Assembly (NCBI GenBank): GCA_025656675.1
Contig: JAHXHN010000001.1
Location: 1,021,501-1,085,500, forward strand
From: Candidatus Thiodiazotropha sp. (ex Codakia rugifera)
GTDB lineage: Bacteria > Pseudomonadota > Gammaproteobacteria > Chromatiales > Chromatiaceae
Direction: 5' to 3'
Length of the DNA stretch: 64,000 nt
Both the position numbers and the translations under genes were made by a program. Of the stretch, positions 17,992 through 27,880 are shown piece after piece; position 1 is the first letter of the stretch; each line of letters opens with the position of its first letter. The notes beneath the pieces are model-generated. The model was not told the origin of the DNA. It saw nothing but the letters and a program-made list of their open reading frames with translations, and did not search any database.

Positions 17992-19195
17992 AGTTATTGA
18001 TCAGTATGATCTGCTCATCGTTGGTGGCGGCATGGTGGGATGCGCATTGGGTTGTGCAGTTGCTGATGCTGGACTGCAGGTCTGTTTGTTGGAGGCAAGG
18101 GAACCACAACGCGAGTGGTCATTGGATGAAGTTGACCTGCGGGTCTCCGCCCTGACACGGGCTTCGCAACGCATGCTTGAAAATCTTCAGGCCTGGCCAC
18201 GTATGGCTGAGTTGCGCGTCAGCCCCTATACGGATATGGAAGTGTGGGATGCAGGGGGCGATGGTCGCATCCATTTCAGTGCGGCGGAGATCGGTGAAGC
18301 CAATCTGGGGCATATTGTTGAAAATCGTGTTACCCAGTTGGCGTTATGGGAGCGGTTGGAGACGATGTCCAATGTTAGCTTGCATTATCCCGCGAAGGTC
18401 ACTGAGTTGCAGTTGGGGGATGCACCTGCCGTTGTTTTGCAAGGTGGTGACCGACTGACCGCAAGGCTTATCGTTGCCGCTGATGGACGCGATTCACAGA
18501 TGCGCCAGATGGCAAACATCGGTACCCGAGGCTGGGATTATGATCAACATGCCATCGTCGCCACGATCAGACCTTCTCTGCATCACCAGCAGACGGCAAG
18601 GCAACGTTTTATGAAACTGGGTCCATTGGCGTTATTACCCATTGATGATGGGCGCTGTTCCATTGTCTGGTCTACATCGCCAAGCCACGCAGAAGCGTTG
18701 ATGGCACTGAATGATGAAATGTTCTGCCATCAGCTGACCGGGGCTATTGAAGCGACACTGGGAGAGATCCTGGAAGTCGGGCCACGCGGTGTATTTCCTT
18801 TACGTCTTGGACATGCTGATACCTATATAGGACCTGGACTGGCATTGGTGGGAGATGCCGCCCATGCGATCCATCCGCTGGCGGGACAAGGGGTCAATCT
18901 GGGTTTCATGGATGCGATGACCCTGGCCGAGGTGGTGATCGATATGCATGCAGCAGGCAAGAAGATAGGGTCAACTGCTACATTGCGGCGCTATGAACGG
19001 GCACGTAAGGGACCGAATATGGCTATGCTCGGGGCCATGGATGCCTTTAAACGCATCTTCAGCAATGAGGTAGTGCCACTCAGGCTGGTGCGAAACATTG
19101 GCCTGAATGTGGCAGATCGGTCGGGTTTTGTTAAGCGGCAATTAGTGCGTCGGGCAATGGGATTGAGTGGCGAGTTACCACGCTTGGCAAGATAA
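17978..19195 (+). CDS. ubiI: UbiH/UbiI-type FAD monooxygenase of ubiquinone synthesis
   Basis: A paralogue of the preceding gene, about 405 residues, most likely the C5 hydroxylase UbiI (VisC). Motifs are LLIVGGGMVGCALG, AADGRDSQMRQMA and VGDAAHAIHPLAGQGVNLGFMD. No ATG lies at a sensible place. The TTG at 17978 follows GGGGGGT at a normal spacing and puts the FAD motif about ten residues in, so it was chosen; an in-frame ATG at 17942 would add 12 residues. It is the last gene of the ygfB operon. With Coq7 (35767-36417) the window encodes three ring hydroxylases, covering C1, C5 and C6. Confidence 0.88.
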   Translation: MTNPEVIDQYDLLIVGGGMVGCALGCAVADAGLQVCLLEAREPQREWSLDEVDLRVSALTRASQRMLENLQAWPRMAELRVSPYTDMEVWDAGGDGRIHFSAAEIGEANLGHIVENRVTQLALWERLETMSNVSLHYPAKVTELQLGDAPAVVLQGGDRLTARLIVAADGRDSQMRQMANIGTRGWDYDQHAIVATIRPSLHHQQTARQRFMKLGPLALLPIDDGRCSIVWSTSPSHAEALMALNDEMFCHQLTGAIEATLGEILEVGPRGVFPLRLGHADTYIGPGLALVGDAAHAIHPLAGQGVNLGFMDAMTLAEVVIDMHAAGKKIGSTATLRRYERARKGPNMAMLGAMDAFKRIFSNEVVPLRLVRNIGLNVADRSGFVKRQLVRRAMGLSGELPRLAR

Positions 19196-19337
19196 GCTGA
19201 CCACGATAGGTTATGTAAATTATGTAGAAAATGGGAATTCTGTCCCGAATACACAATATATTTGTTGGCCTCTTTTCGGGATTGATGTAGGTAATACCTA
19301 ATAGATCCGTACGTTACCAAGCAGGACAGAGGCACAA

Positions 19338-20966
19338 ATGAAATCTCTACTTTCCGTTCAGACGCTCAATCAGCTTTCGGTTATCTTCGCATTCGCTCTT
19401 CTCGCTGCCTGCGGCGGTGGCGGTAGTAGTGACAGCAATCCGCCTCAGATAACCGCTGACAGGACGGGGTCTGTCGGTATTATGTTGACTGATGCGCCAG
19501 CAGACCCAGCACTGTTCTCATCCATCAATGCGACCATTGAACGTATAGAGTTGATCGGTGGAGATGCGGGGCGGATCGAGATCTTTAACGGTCCTGCTGA
19601 GACGGTCGATCTACTGAGTCTGCGCCATGAGTCAATGCCTTTCGCTTTCCAGGATGATGTGCCTGAGGGGACTTATTGTAAAATCCGTTTGACCCTTGCC
19701 AATCCTGATGGGCTGGAGTTGGTCCTCGCTGAAGATGGGACAAGCCACTATCCGAGACTCCCGGGTAATGGCAAGCTCGACCTGCAGGCCCGTGGCTGTT
19801 TTACCCTGTCTGCAGGTGATTCGATTACCTTACAGCTCGATCTTGATGCCGGCAATTCCATTCATATTGTACGACGGGGTAATCGGGATAGCTTTAATTT
19901 TCGTCCGGTTGTCTTCGTCGATGTTCTGGATGCCGAGTTCACTGGCCGGTTGGTTCGTCTGGATGGCGTGATAAGTGGAGTAGACAGGGACACCAACTCA
20001 CTCTTGCTGTGCGATGCCTTCCCCTCTGATCAGTCTCATGACCGGGACTGTATAACGATTTTTCTGGGTGCGGACTCAGCCTTCTTTGATAATATCGACG
20101 CTGCTTATCAAGGTGATGCTCGTCCTTTGAATGAGTTACTGAACGAACTCAATGTAGGTAATGTGGCCTCTGTGGTCGGACTCTACCGTTCGTTTGATTA
20201 TCCCTACGAGGATCTCGATATTCCCTCTGACGCCTATCCCCCTTCTGGAGAATGCCGTGTCTGGTTAGCGGGTGTTGAAGTGATCGATCAGCCTGATGCC
20301 GGACTTTGCAACGAATTGGAAGCATCCCTGCCAACCGATGCAGTATTGATTGATGATGAGGGCGTGATCGTACGGGATCATCGCCCGCGTATGGCGATTG
20401 ATGGGCTTGCTGTGGAAATGGGGGAATTTTCACAACACGAGGGAGAGGTCGCCTCCAATGCCGATACGCCGGGTTTTACAATGGAGGCAGAACCTGCCGA
20501 TCTGTTGAGTGTTGAACTGCAAAGTCCGACAGGCTTTAACGGTACGCGTATTCTCGCCAAGAATGGGACGTTACTTGACTACACTGCGATCATTGTGCCC
20601 CGCCTGCTTCAGGTCGATGGGGTAGCATTGGCTGCAACCGATTCGTTCAGGGCCGCAGTAGTTATTGTGGATCAGTCAGACAGCAGCAGTCTGGCAGTGG
20701 CAGAAGGGACTGTCGCCAGCCTGCAGACAGACGGGTTTATCCTGTCACCAGAGGCGGGTACAACCCCCTGTGGCCTGGTTGGTGACCTGGTGGTGAATCT
20801 CGCGGATGATGTCACGGTAACAACAGTGACCATTACCGATGACACTGCAGATGTTATGCCTGATGGGGTGCTTGCGGCAGGACAAACAGTGGCCCTGAAT
20901 GGTGTTTGTGAAGCGGGGGGGTTGACTGCAGATAACCTTGTGATCGTCGATGACCAACGATTGTGA
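19338..20966 (+). CDS. DUF4382 domain lipoprotein
   Basis: A 542-residue secreted lipoprotein: signal peptide with lipobox LLAAC (C25), then a GGGGSSDSN linker, then a DUF4382 domain (about 40-200: SVGIMLTDAPADPALFSSI, IERIELIG, VPEGTYCKIRLTL). The remaining part consists of DUF5666-like beta units, such as GTVASLQTDGFILSP. The function of these domains is unknown. They are common in large surface lipoproteins of gammaproteobacteria. The ribosome site is CAGGACAGAGG. The glycine-operon promoter begins 12 bases after the stop, with no terminator between. Confidence 0.82.
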   Translation: MKSLLSVQTLNQLSVIFAFALLAACGGGGSSDSNPPQITADRTGSVGIMLTDAPADPALFSSINATIERIELIGGDAGRIEIFNGPAETVDLLSLRHESMPFAFQDDVPEGTYCKIRLTLANPDGLELVLAEDGTSHYPRLPGNGKLDLQARGCFTLSAGDSITLQLDLDAGNSIHIVRRGNRDSFNFRPVVFVDVLDAEFTGRLVRLDGVISGVDRDTNSLLLCDAFPSDQSHDRDCITIFLGADSAFFDNIDAAYQGDARPLNELLNELNVGNVASVVGLYRSFDYPYEDLDIPSDAYPPSGECRVWLAGVEVIDQPDAGLCNELEASLPTDAVLIDDEGVIVRDHRPRMAIDGLAVEMGEFSQHEGEVASNADTPGFTMEAEPADLLSVELQSPTGFNGTRILAKNGTLLDYTAIIVPRLLQVDGVALAATDSFRAAVVIVDQSDSSSLAVAEGTVASLQTDGFILSPEAGTTPCGLVGDLVVNLADDVTVTTVTITDDTADVMPDGVLAAGQTVALNGVCEAGGLTADNLVIVDDQRL

Positions 20967-20978
20967 GGTTTTTCACGA

Positions 20979-21007
20979 TTGGCAAGTAGAGGACGTCAGG
21001 GTATAGT
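20979..21007 (+). promoter_or_regulatory. sigma-70 promoter of the glycine cleavage operon
   Basis: TTGGCA (20979-20984) and TATAGT (21002-21007) are separated by exactly 17 bases, and the expected transcription start near 21014 lies just before the first glycine aptamer. Both hexamers differ from consensus at one position. This is the best promoter seen in the window. Confidence 0.75.
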
Positions 21008-21019
21008 CGTCTCCTCGAT

Positions 21020-21262
21020 CTCACCCCCCGTGGGAGAGTCCGGTAACAACCGGCGCCGAAGGCGCAATTCCGCCCGGAATCGCTCAGGCAAAAGGACCGT
21101 GGGGGGAAGTCCGACAGGACTTAGGTCGACTCTGGAGAGCGGTGTGACAACACCCACCGAAGGGGCAGGCGCTTGATTGACTGTTGGGATTGTTAGGGAG
21201 TGCTTACTCACTGACATACTTCAGGGCAAAGGTGCCAAACTCTCAGGTTTTGGACAGAGGGG
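21020..21262 (+). promoter_or_regulatory. tandem glycine riboswitch
   Basis: Two glycine aptamers in series precede gcvT. The first (about 21024-21107) has the core GGGAGAGTCC, a GGCGCCGAAGGCGC hairpin, TCAGGCAAAAGGACC, and is closed by a CCCCCC/GGGGGG stem. The second (about 21129-21260) repeats the pattern with TCTGGAGAGCGG, CACCGAAGGGGCAGG, AAACTCTCAGG and GGACAGAGG. The two are joined by a short linker. In this riboswitch class glycine binding turns on the glycine cleavage genes; here the likely switch is the terminator that immediately follows. Confidence 0.95.
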
Positions 21263-21298
21263 CGGCGCAGGTGAGTCTTCACCTGCGCCGCCCTTTTT
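21260..21298 (+). terminator. riboswitch-controlled intrinsic terminator
   Basis: A perfect 15-bp G+C-rich stem (GGGCGGCGCAGGTGA and its complement) with a 4-base loop is followed by TTTTT, 24 bases before the gcvT start. Its left arm abuts or overlaps by a base or two the closing stem of aptamer 2, which is how ligand binding could prevent termination. Confidence 0.92.
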
Positions 21299-21321
21299 GC
21301 GTTATGGACCGGGAGAAATTA

Positions 21322-22413
21322 ATGAGTAAGCAGACAGTTCTATATGAGAAGCACCAGGCCATGGGTGCTCGGCTGGTTCCCTTTGGTGGTTGGGATATGC
21401 CTTTACACTATGGTTCGCAGTTGGACGAGCATCATCAAGTCCGACGTGATGCGGGTATGTTCGATGTTTCACATATGACCGTGGTCGACCTGAAAGGTGA
21501 TGGGGCAAAGTCCTACTTGAGGTATCTGCTGGCCAATGATGTCGGGCGATTGAAAGAGAGCGGCAAAGCACTCTATTCATGCATGCTCAACGAGCAGGGT
21601 GGTGTCGTCGATGACCTGATCGTCTACTATCTGAACGATGCATGGTACCGTATGGTGGTCAACGCCGGCACGACAGAGAAGGACCTGGCCTGGCTGGATC
21701 GAATGTCTGCTGAATACGAAGTCACTATCACACCCCGACGTGATTTGGCGATGATTGCAATACAGGGCCCCAATGCACGAGGCAAAGCAATACCCCTGTT
21801 ATCCGCCAATTTGCAGCAGAATGGGGCAGATTTGAAACCCTTTAATGCGGTTGCAGATGATGAATGGTTTGTTGCTCGTACCGGTTATACCGGAGAAGAC
21901 GGTTTTGAGATCATGCTGCCGGGTGATCAGGCCGCAGATTTTTGGCAGCAATTGAACGATGTGGGTGTAGCGCCCTGCGGGCTTGGCGCCCGCGATACGC
22001 TGCGTCTTGAAGCGGGCATGAACCTGTATGGCTCTGATATGGATGAAGAGACTTCCCCACTGGAGGCAGGGCTCGGGTGGACTGTTGCCTGGGAACCTGA
22101 AGCACGTAATTTTATTGGCCGCCCTGTCTTGGAACGACAACGTAATGATCCACAAAAAAAGCGTTTTGTGGGTTTGGTCTTGACCGGACGTGGTGTGCTG
22201 CGTAACCATTTGAAACTGTTTGACGGACAAAAGGCGATCGGTGAGATTACCTCTGGAGGATTTGCCCCCACCTTGGAACGATCCATCGCCTTGGCCCGTG
22301 TCGAAGCAGATATTGGTGAGACCTGTGAGGTTGAGATTCGTGGTAAACGGGTGGCAGCACAAGTGGTCAAGCCCCCATTTGCTCGCAATGGTAAGGCCAC
22401 TATCACCCTGTAA
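21322..22413 (+). CDS. gcvT: glycine cleavage system T protein (aminomethyltransferase)
   Basis: A 363-residue, tetrahydrofolate-dependent enzyme that releases ammonia from the aminomethyl-lipoyl H protein and forms methylene-THF. Motifs are [43 protein letters not shown] and [18 protein letters not shown]. The ATG at 21322 (with GGGAGA upstream) gives the standard N-terminus; the frame upstream is riboswitch sequence. First gene of gcvT-gcvH-gcvPA-gcvPB. Confidence 0.97.
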   Translation: MSKQTVLYEKHQAMGARLVPFGGWDMPLHYGSQLDEHHQVRRDAGMFDVSHMTVVDLKGDGAKSYLRYLLANDVGRLKESGKALYSCMLNEQGGVVDDLIVYYLNDAWYRMVVNAGTTEKDLAWLDRMSAEYEVTITPRRDLAMIAIQGPNARGKAIPLLSANLQQNGADLKPFNAVADDEWFVARTGYTGEDGFEIMLPGDQAADFWQQLNDVGVAPCGLGARDTLRLEAGMNLYGSDMDEETSPLEAGLGWTVAWEPEARNFIGRPVLERQRNDPQKKRFVGLVLTGRGVLRNHLKLFDGQKAIGEITSGGFAPTLERSIALARVEADIGETCEVEIRGKRVAAQVVKPPFARNGKATITL

Positions 22414-22473
22414 AGCAAATAACGCTTATCAAATAGGTTTCAACCTGTAACTAATTTCCTAAAGGATAGAAAA

Positions 22474-22866
22474 ATGAGCAATACACCGACTGACCGCCGT
22501 TATGCAAAATCTCACGAATGGTTAAAAGATGAAGGTGATGGCAGTTTCACTGTCGGGATTACCGATCATGCCCAGGGGCTTTTAGGTGATCTGGTGTTTG
22601 TAGAACTGCCTGAGATAGGTACCGCAGTCGAAGCCGGTAATGACTGTGCAGTTGTGGAGTCGGTAAAGGCTGCCTCTGATGTCTATAGTCCTGTGACGGG
22701 TGAAGTTATTGCTGTCAATGAAGCACTGGATGGTGCACCAGAAACCATCAATGAGGATGCATTCGGTAAGGGCTGGATGTTCAAGGTCAAGGCAGCCGAT
22801 GCGGGTGAGTCGGATAGTCTTCTCGATGCAGCCGGCTATGATGCCTTGGTTGCCGAAGAAGAGTAA
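22474..22866 (+). CDS. gcvH: glycine cleavage system H protein
   Basis: A 130-residue lipoyl carrier that shuttles the aminomethyl group between P, T and L proteins. The lipoylation site is Lys65 in VESVKAASD, within the usual fold [20 protein letters not shown]. It should be modified by the LipB/LipA pathway encoded later in this window. The start follows AAAGGA. Ends 38 bases before gcvPA. Confidence 0.97.
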   Translation: MSNTPTDRRYAKSHEWLKDEGDGSFTVGITDHAQGLLGDLVFVELPEIGTAVEAGNDCAVVESVKAASDVYSPVTGEVIAVNEALDGAPETINEDAFGKGWMFKVKAADAGESDSLLDAAGYDALVAEEE

Positions 22867-22904
22867 GGCCCGCATTTTTTTCTGCCATCTATGACGAGAC
22901 AGAT

Positions 22905-24302
22905 ATGCCATTTATCCCCCATACAGAAAATGATATCAGAGAGATGCTTGCTACCATCGGGGTAGATCAAATCGATGCACTTTTTGATGAGATACCCAGT
23001 GAATTGCGTTGTGGCGAGCTGGATGCGATTCCGCCCGGGATGCCTGAAATGGAGGTTTCCCGATTGATGCAGAAGCGTGCTCGCACAGATGGCCAGCCGC
23101 TCTGTTTCATCGGTGCGGGTGCTTATGATCATCATATTCCGGCTGCTGTATGGGAGCTGACGACCCGCGGTGAGTTCTACACCGCTTATACCCCTTACCA
23201 GGCGGAAGCGAGTCAGGGTACGCTGCAACTCTTATATGAGTACCAGTCAATGATGACTGCCTTGACCGGCATGGATGTCTCCAATGCCTCCCTCTATGAT
23301 GGGGCTTCAGCTTTGGCCGAAGCAGTTTTGATGGCGGTTCGGGGGAATCGAAAATCGAAGTCAAAACGTATTCTCATGCCACGCAGTTTGCACCCTTCCT
23401 ATCGACGTGTGGTACACACAATAGTACGCAATCAGCAGATTGAGCTGGTTGAAATCGGTTATGACAGTGATATCGGCTCTATTGATCGTACAGAATTGGA
23501 GCACTATAGCGGTGAGGACTTTGCCGCATTGGTTATTCCGCAACCCAACTTTTTCGGCGTCCTGGAAGCGGTTGATGAATTGACTGACTGGGCACATGAG
23601 AATGGCATGTTGGCCATTGCTGTGGTGAATCCCACGACAATGGCGATCCTGAAACCTGCCGGTGAGTGGGGAGGACTGGGGGCTGATATCTGCTGTGGTG
23701 AAGGGCAGCCTTTGGGTGCGCCGGTGGCGTCAGGTGGACCCTATTTTGGTTTTCTCTGCAGTACAGACAAGTTGGTCCGCCAGATGCCCGGTCGTATCAT
23801 CGGTAAGACGGTGGATCTGGATGGTAAAACCGGTTATGCCCTCACATTGCAAGCGAGGGAACAACATATTCGCCGCTCAAAGGCGACATCCAATATCTGT
23901 ACTAACCAGGGTCTGATGGTCACTGCCGCCACGATTCATATGACCTTGATGGGAGGAGAAGGATTACAGCGAGTTGCGGCTGTCAGTCATGCCAATACAA
24001 GTAAGCTGACGCAGGCACTGACCTCATTGCCGGGTGTGGAAACCGTTTTCAAAGGGGCTGTGTTCCATGAACAGGTTTTACGTCTGCCGATTGAAGTCAC
24101 AAAGGCACTGCGGGCTTTGGCGGCCCACAATGTTTTGGGTGGTTTTGATTTAAGTGACGACTATCCGGAGCTGGGTGATGCGGTTCTGGTTTGCGCCACA
24201 GAGTTGCGCAATGAAGATGATATAGAAAACTACCGGGGTAAGCTGGAGCGAGTCATCCAGTCGCAAGTACAGACACCCTGCCAGTTGAAACCGGATTGGT
24301 GA
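22905..24302 (+). CDS. gcvPA: glycine dehydrogenase (decarboxylating) subunit 1
   Basis: A 465-residue alpha subunit of the split P protein, which decarboxylates glycine and loads the aminomethyl group on GcvH. The N-terminus [47 protein letters not shown] and [10 protein letters not shown] match the family. This subunit lacks the PLP lysine, which is on GcvPB. The two-subunit form contrasts with the single long GcvP of E. coli. Confidence 0.96.
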   Translation: MPFIPHTENDIREMLATIGVDQIDALFDEIPSELRCGELDAIPPGMPEMEVSRLMQKRARTDGQPLCFIGAGAYDHHIPAAVWELTTRGEFYTAYTPYQAEASQGTLQLLYEYQSMMTALTGMDVSNASLYDGASALAEAVLMAVRGNRKSKSKRILMPRSLHPSYRRVVHTIVRNQQIELVEIGYDSDIGSIDRTELEHYSGEDFAALVIPQPNFFGVLEAVDELTDWAHENGMLAIAVVNPTTMAILKPAGEWGGLGADICCGEGQPLGAPVASGGPYFGFLCSTDKLVRQMPGRIIGKTVDLDGKTGYALTLQAREQHIRRSKATSNICTNQGLMVTAATIHMTLMGGEGLQRVAAVSHANTSKLTQALTSLPGVETVFKGAVFHEQVLRLPIEVTKALRALAAHNVLGGFDLSDDYPELGDAVLVCATELRNEDDIENYRGKLERVIQSQVQTPCQLKPDW

Positions 24303-24312
24303 CAGGAATAAC

Positions 24313-25761
24313 ATGATCTACGAACACTCACGAGCTGGTCGTCGGGCAATGGCTCAGGCACCGTCGGAAAAGGTTGAATTGGCAGGTATTCCAGATGCTA
24401 TGCTGCGTACATCACTGCCACCTCTTCCCGAGGTTTCTGAGATGCAGGCGGTGCGGCATTTTACCCGCTTGTCACAGAAAAACTTCTCCATTGATACCCA
24501 GTTCTATCCTTTGGGTTCATGCACCATGAAATATAATCCGCGGGCCTGCAATACCCTGGCAAGCCTGCCAGGGATGCTTTCCCGCCACCCTCTGGCGCCG
24601 GAGACGCACAGCCAGGGGTTTATGGCCTGTCTCTATGAGCTGCAGGATATTCTCAAGACCGTCACAGGTATGCATGCTGTCTCACTGACGCCGGCTGCCG
24701 GTGCCCAGGGTGAGTTTGCAGGGGTAGCGATGATTCGTGCCTACCACGATGCCCGTGGTGACAAGGAGCGCAGTGAGATTCTTGTGCCTGATGCGGCTCA
24801 CGGTACCAACCCCGCTTCAGCGGTAATGTGTGGCTACAAGGCAAGGGAAATTCCTACTGGAAGCGATGGCGATATTGATATCGAGGCCTTGAAGTCTGCT
24901 CTGGGGCCGCAAACAGCCGGCATAATGCTCACCAACCCATCCACGGTTGGGGTCTTTGAACGACGTATCAAAGAGATTGCCGACCTGGTGCATGCTGCCG
25001 GTGGCCTGCTCTATTACGATGGAGCCAACTTAAACGCGATTCTGGGTAAAGTTCGTCCAGGTGACATGGGCTTCGATGTCATTCATATGAACCTGCATAA
25101 AACCTTTTCCACGCCACATGGTGGCGGTGGTCCGGGTGCCGGCCCTGTGGGCGTCAGTAAGCGGCTAGAGCCCTATCTGCCCATACCTATGGTCGATTTC
25201 GACGGCAATGACTATCGTTGGCTGACAGAGCGGGATCGACCCGACTCCATAGGGCGACTCTCTGCCTTTGCCGGCAATGCGGGGGTGCTGATACGTGCCT
25301 ATATCTATGCCCGCTTATTGGGTCGAGAAGGTATGCATCGTGTATCAGAATATTCCACACTGAATGCCAACTATCTGCTGAAGCGTTTGATGGAAGCAGG
25401 CTTCGACGCGGCCTATCCTGAACGCCGTGCCAGTCACGAATTTATTCTGACCTTGAAGAAACAGGCCAAGGAGTTGGGTGTCAATACCATGGACTTCGCC
25501 AAACGGTTACTTGATTATGGCGTGCATGCACCGACCACCTACTTTCCCTTGTTGGTGCCGGAGTGTCTGTTGGTGGAACCGACGGAGACGGAGGCAAAAG
25601 AGGATCTCGACCGGTTTGTCGAGATCATGCAGACGATTAAACAGGAGGCGGAGAGTCAACCCGAAATGGTTAAACAGGCACCGCATACGATGCCGGTGAG
25701 GCGCCTCGATGATGTGCGTGCAGCGCGTGAACTTGATCTGGCCTGGAAGCCTGGTGACTAG
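24313..25761 (+). CDS. gcvPB: glycine dehydrogenase (decarboxylating) subunit 2
   Basis: A 482-residue beta subunit of the P protein. It carries the PLP lysine in [17 protein letters not shown] (K263), with [13 protein letters not shown] near the N-terminus, [12 protein letters not shown] and [12 protein letters not shown]. Starts ten bases after gcvPA. Last gene of the glycine-regulated operon; no dihydrolipoamide dehydrogenase (L protein) gene is linked. No clear intrinsic terminator follows. Confidence 0.97.
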   Translation: MIYEHSRAGRRAMAQAPSEKVELAGIPDAMLRTSLPPLPEVSEMQAVRHFTRLSQKNFSIDTQFYPLGSCTMKYNPRACNTLASLPGMLSRHPLAPETHSQGFMACLYELQDILKTVTGMHAVSLTPAAGAQGEFAGVAMIRAYHDARGDKERSEILVPDAAHGTNPASAVMCGYKAREIPTGSDGDIDIEALKSALGPQTAGIMLTNPSTVGVFERRIKEIADLVHAAGGLLYYDGANLNAILGKVRPGDMGFDVIHMNLHKTFSTPHGGGGPGAGPVGVSKRLEPYLPIPMVDFDGNDYRWLTERDRPDSIGRLSAFAGNAGVLIRAYIYARLLGREGMHRVSEYSTLNANYLLKRLMEAGFDAAYPERRASHEFILTLKKQAKELGVNTMDFAKRLLDYGVHAPTTYFPLLVPECLLVEPTETEAKEDLDRFVEIMQTIKQEAESQPEMVKQAPHTMPVRRLDDVRAARELDLAWKPGD

Positions 25762-26283
25762 CCTGGCATGAATGCCTGATAGTGCATAGTGAAGATCATC
25801 CGCCAATGAACGCAAATAAACACGAATAGGATCTGATTTGATCCACTGGTTGTCGGGTTAAGCATTAACTTGGTTGGTCAGTGGATCTTCATCAATGGCC
25901 GCTGACCCCAGGGAGCCCGAAAAAAGTGAGCGTTTCTGGACGGTTCTGGCTAGGGCCTGTTAACACTAATCCAATATGCCCTGTTGTGCCTGAAAAAGCG
26001 CCAATCAAGGTGCGAGGAGCAGGGTTTGGTTGTTCCAAATGAGCGATAAGCAACGCCGAGTGTCGCTTTTTCAGACGCAACCCTTAGGGCTGAGGCTGTT
26101 TTTGCGCTCAGCGGCGTTATCATTCGCTCATGTAGCTGGGCTACACCACGCTCATTCTGCCTTGCTGGGCACAAAAACAGACCCAGCAGGGCGTATTGGA
26201 TTAGTGTTAACAGGCCCTAGGGACTTACACACTCCTTTCAATCAATAGCTATTGTGAATAACTGAAATCGACAAGAGGTAACT
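25762..26283. other. intergenic region containing a miniature transposable element
   Basis: No gene is supported here. The stretch holds a 9-bp inverted repeat (GATCCACTG at 25840, CAGTGGATC at 25879) that could form a long-loop hairpin, and the complete miniature element at 25950-26220. Short frames on both strands here lie partly or wholly within the element and are not genes. Confidence 0.6.
25950..26220. mobile_element. miniature inverted-repeat element (MITE), 271 bp
   Basis: The element begins with CTAGGGCCTGTTAACACTAA and continues for 34 bases; its other end is the exact reverse complement with one mismatch. It has no transposase gene, so it must be mobilised in trans. Both ends carry CTAG, which is palindromic and may be the duplicated or cut target; IS630- and IS5-type transposases favour such TA-centred sites. 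The family of the parent element was not identified. Related single ends occur at 1450-1473 and 45024-45057. Confidence 0.85.
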
Positions 26284-27216
26284 ATGTCGGCCTTAATCTG
26301 TGGCTCTTTCGCCTTCGATACCATCATGGTCTTCCATGACCATTTCAAGCATCACATCCTGCCGGAGCAGGTACATATTCTAAATGTATCCTTCCTGGTC
26401 CCCGATATGCGGCGAGAGTTTGGAGGGTGTGCCGGCAATATTGCCTACAACCTGAATATGTTGGGTGGAGAGGGGAAGCCGGTGGGTACTGTGGGTGAGG
26501 ATTTTGCGCCCTATGCCAAATGGATGGATGAGTGTGGCGTCAGTCGCGAGCAGTTGCTGGAGATACCGGGCAGCTACACTGCCCAGGCCTACATTACAAC
26601 TGACAAGGATGATAATCAGATTACCGCCTTCCATCCCGGGGCAATGAACCAGGCTCATCAGATCGATGTCTCAAAGATTGATGGCTGCACACTGGGTATG
26701 GTCTCACCGGATGGACGACAGGGCATGATAGATCATGCGGCACAGTTTGCCAGTAGCGGGGTGCCGTTTATATTTGACCCCGGTCAAGGCATGCCTATGT
26801 TCGACGGCGATAGTCTGCTGACATTTGCCGAGCAGGCAAGTTGGCTGGCTTTCAATGACTATGAAGCGATGTTGATGCAGGAGCGCACGGGCAAGAGTCT
26901 GCAGCAACTGGCACAGATGGTGGAGGGTGTCATCGTTACCCGCGGTGGTGAGGGCTCTGAGATCATTACCCGTGAGAAAACCTATACTATTCCTACTGCA
27001 CCGACAAAAGCTGTGGTTGATCCAACGGGGTGTGGTGATGCTTATCGCGCCGGGCTTTTATATGGTCTGATGAACGATATGGACTGGGAGACCACCGGCC
27101 GAATAGCGGCACTGATGGGTGCTATAAAGGTTGAGCAGGCAGGCACACAGAACCACTTTGTATCTGCTGAGGAACTGAACCACCGCTTTGAGAAGGCATT
27201 TGACTATAAATTTTGA
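26284..27216 (+). CDS. PfkB-family carbohydrate / nucleoside kinase
   Basis: A 310-residue ribokinase-fold kinase. It has the N-terminal glycine motif EFGGCAGNIAYNLNMLGG and the C-terminal signature DPTGCGDAYRAGLLYG, where the anion hole reads GCGD rather than the commoner GAGD. This form is seen in bacterial kinases annotated as adenosine kinase-like. Substrate candidates are adenosine or a sugar; the sequence alone does not decide. A GAGG ribosome site precedes the ATG. It stands alone between the miniature element and the molybdopterin genes. Confidence 0.85.
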   Translation: MSALICGSFAFDTIMVFHDHFKHHILPEQVHILNVSFLVPDMRREFGGCAGNIAYNLNMLGGEGKPVGTVGEDFAPYAKWMDECGVSREQLLEIPGSYTAQAYITTDKDDNQITAFHPGAMNQAHQIDVSKIDGCTLGMVSPDGRQGMIDHAAQFASSGVPFIFDPGQGMPMFDGDSLLTFAEQASWLAFNDYEAMLMQERTGKSLQQLAQMVEGVIVTRGGEGSEIITREKTYTIPTAPTKAVVDPTGCGDAYRAGLLYGLMNDMDWETTGRIAALMGAIKVEQAGTQNHFVSAEELNHRFEKAFDYKF

Positions 27217-27240
27217 GTTTTGAATTATGAGTTTTGAATT
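27215..27240 (+). repeat. short tandem repeat
   Basis: Two copies of GAGTTTTGAATT at a 14-base period overlap the kinase stop codon. A simple-sequence array of this sort is a common intergenic filler; no function is evident. Confidence 0.6.
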
Positions 27241-27348
27241 GTGGTGTTCGCTTTGCTCACAAACTATTTTCGATTTGAGAAAGCCGCACACGTAGCATGC
27301 GCATAACACATACGCATAACTCACGTATGAATCCACCGAGAGAAAACC

Positions 27349-27879
27349 ATGTCCGGACATTTTAAAGAGAGTGAATTTGTTCCCCTCAATCTAGCTGTGC
27401 TGACTGTTTCTGACAGCCGTACCGAAGAGACCGACAAGTCGGGTCTGACCCTCAAAGAGAGGGCACTCGAGGCAGGACATCATGTGGTAGAGAAGTCCAT
27501 CGTGCCGGATGATATCTACCAGATGCGGGCTGTTGTTTCGCGCTGGATCGCAGACACAGACGTACACGTGATTGTCTCCACCGGTGGCACCGGTATAACA
27601 GGACGCGACAGTACTCCGGAAGCACTGCAGCCACTGTTCGATAAATCAATCGAGGGGTTCGGTGAACTCTATCGCACGATTTCCCTGGAAGAGATCGGCA
27701 CCTCCTCTATCCAGTCCCGGGCTATCGCCGGATTGGCCAATGGTACCTTGATATTCTGCCTGCCGGGATCTACCGGTGCCTGCCGTACCGGCTGGGACAA
27801 GATACTCAAGTCGCAGCTCGATATGCGTACCCGACCCTGTAATTTCGCGCAGATGTTTCCCCGTTTGCTGGAGGTTTAA
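27349..27879 (+). CDS. moaB: molybdenum cofactor biosynthesis protein B
   Basis: A 176-residue MogA/MoaB-fold protein that adenylylates molybdopterin before metal insertion. The family motif VSTGGTGITGRDSTPEAL binds the pterin phosphate, and AVLTVSDSRTEETDKSG is the usual N-terminal strand and loop. First of moaB-moeA-moaD-moaE; only one base separates it from moeA. moaA and moaC, needed for the first steps, are not in the window. Confidence 0.95.
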   Translation: MSGHFKESEFVPLNLAVLTVSDSRTEETDKSGLTLKERALEAGHHVVEKSIVPDDIYQMRAVVSRWIADTDVHVIVSTGGTGITGRDSTPEALQPLFDKSIEGFGELYRTISLEEIGTSSIQSRAIAGLANGTLIFCLPGSTGACRTGWDKILKSQLDMRTRPCNFAQMFPRLLEV

Positions 27880-27880
27880 G

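Noticed and set aside
25892-26248. Several 60-75 codon frames on both strands
   Set aside because: They lie partly or wholly within the miniature element and read its terminal repeats; none resembles a transposase.
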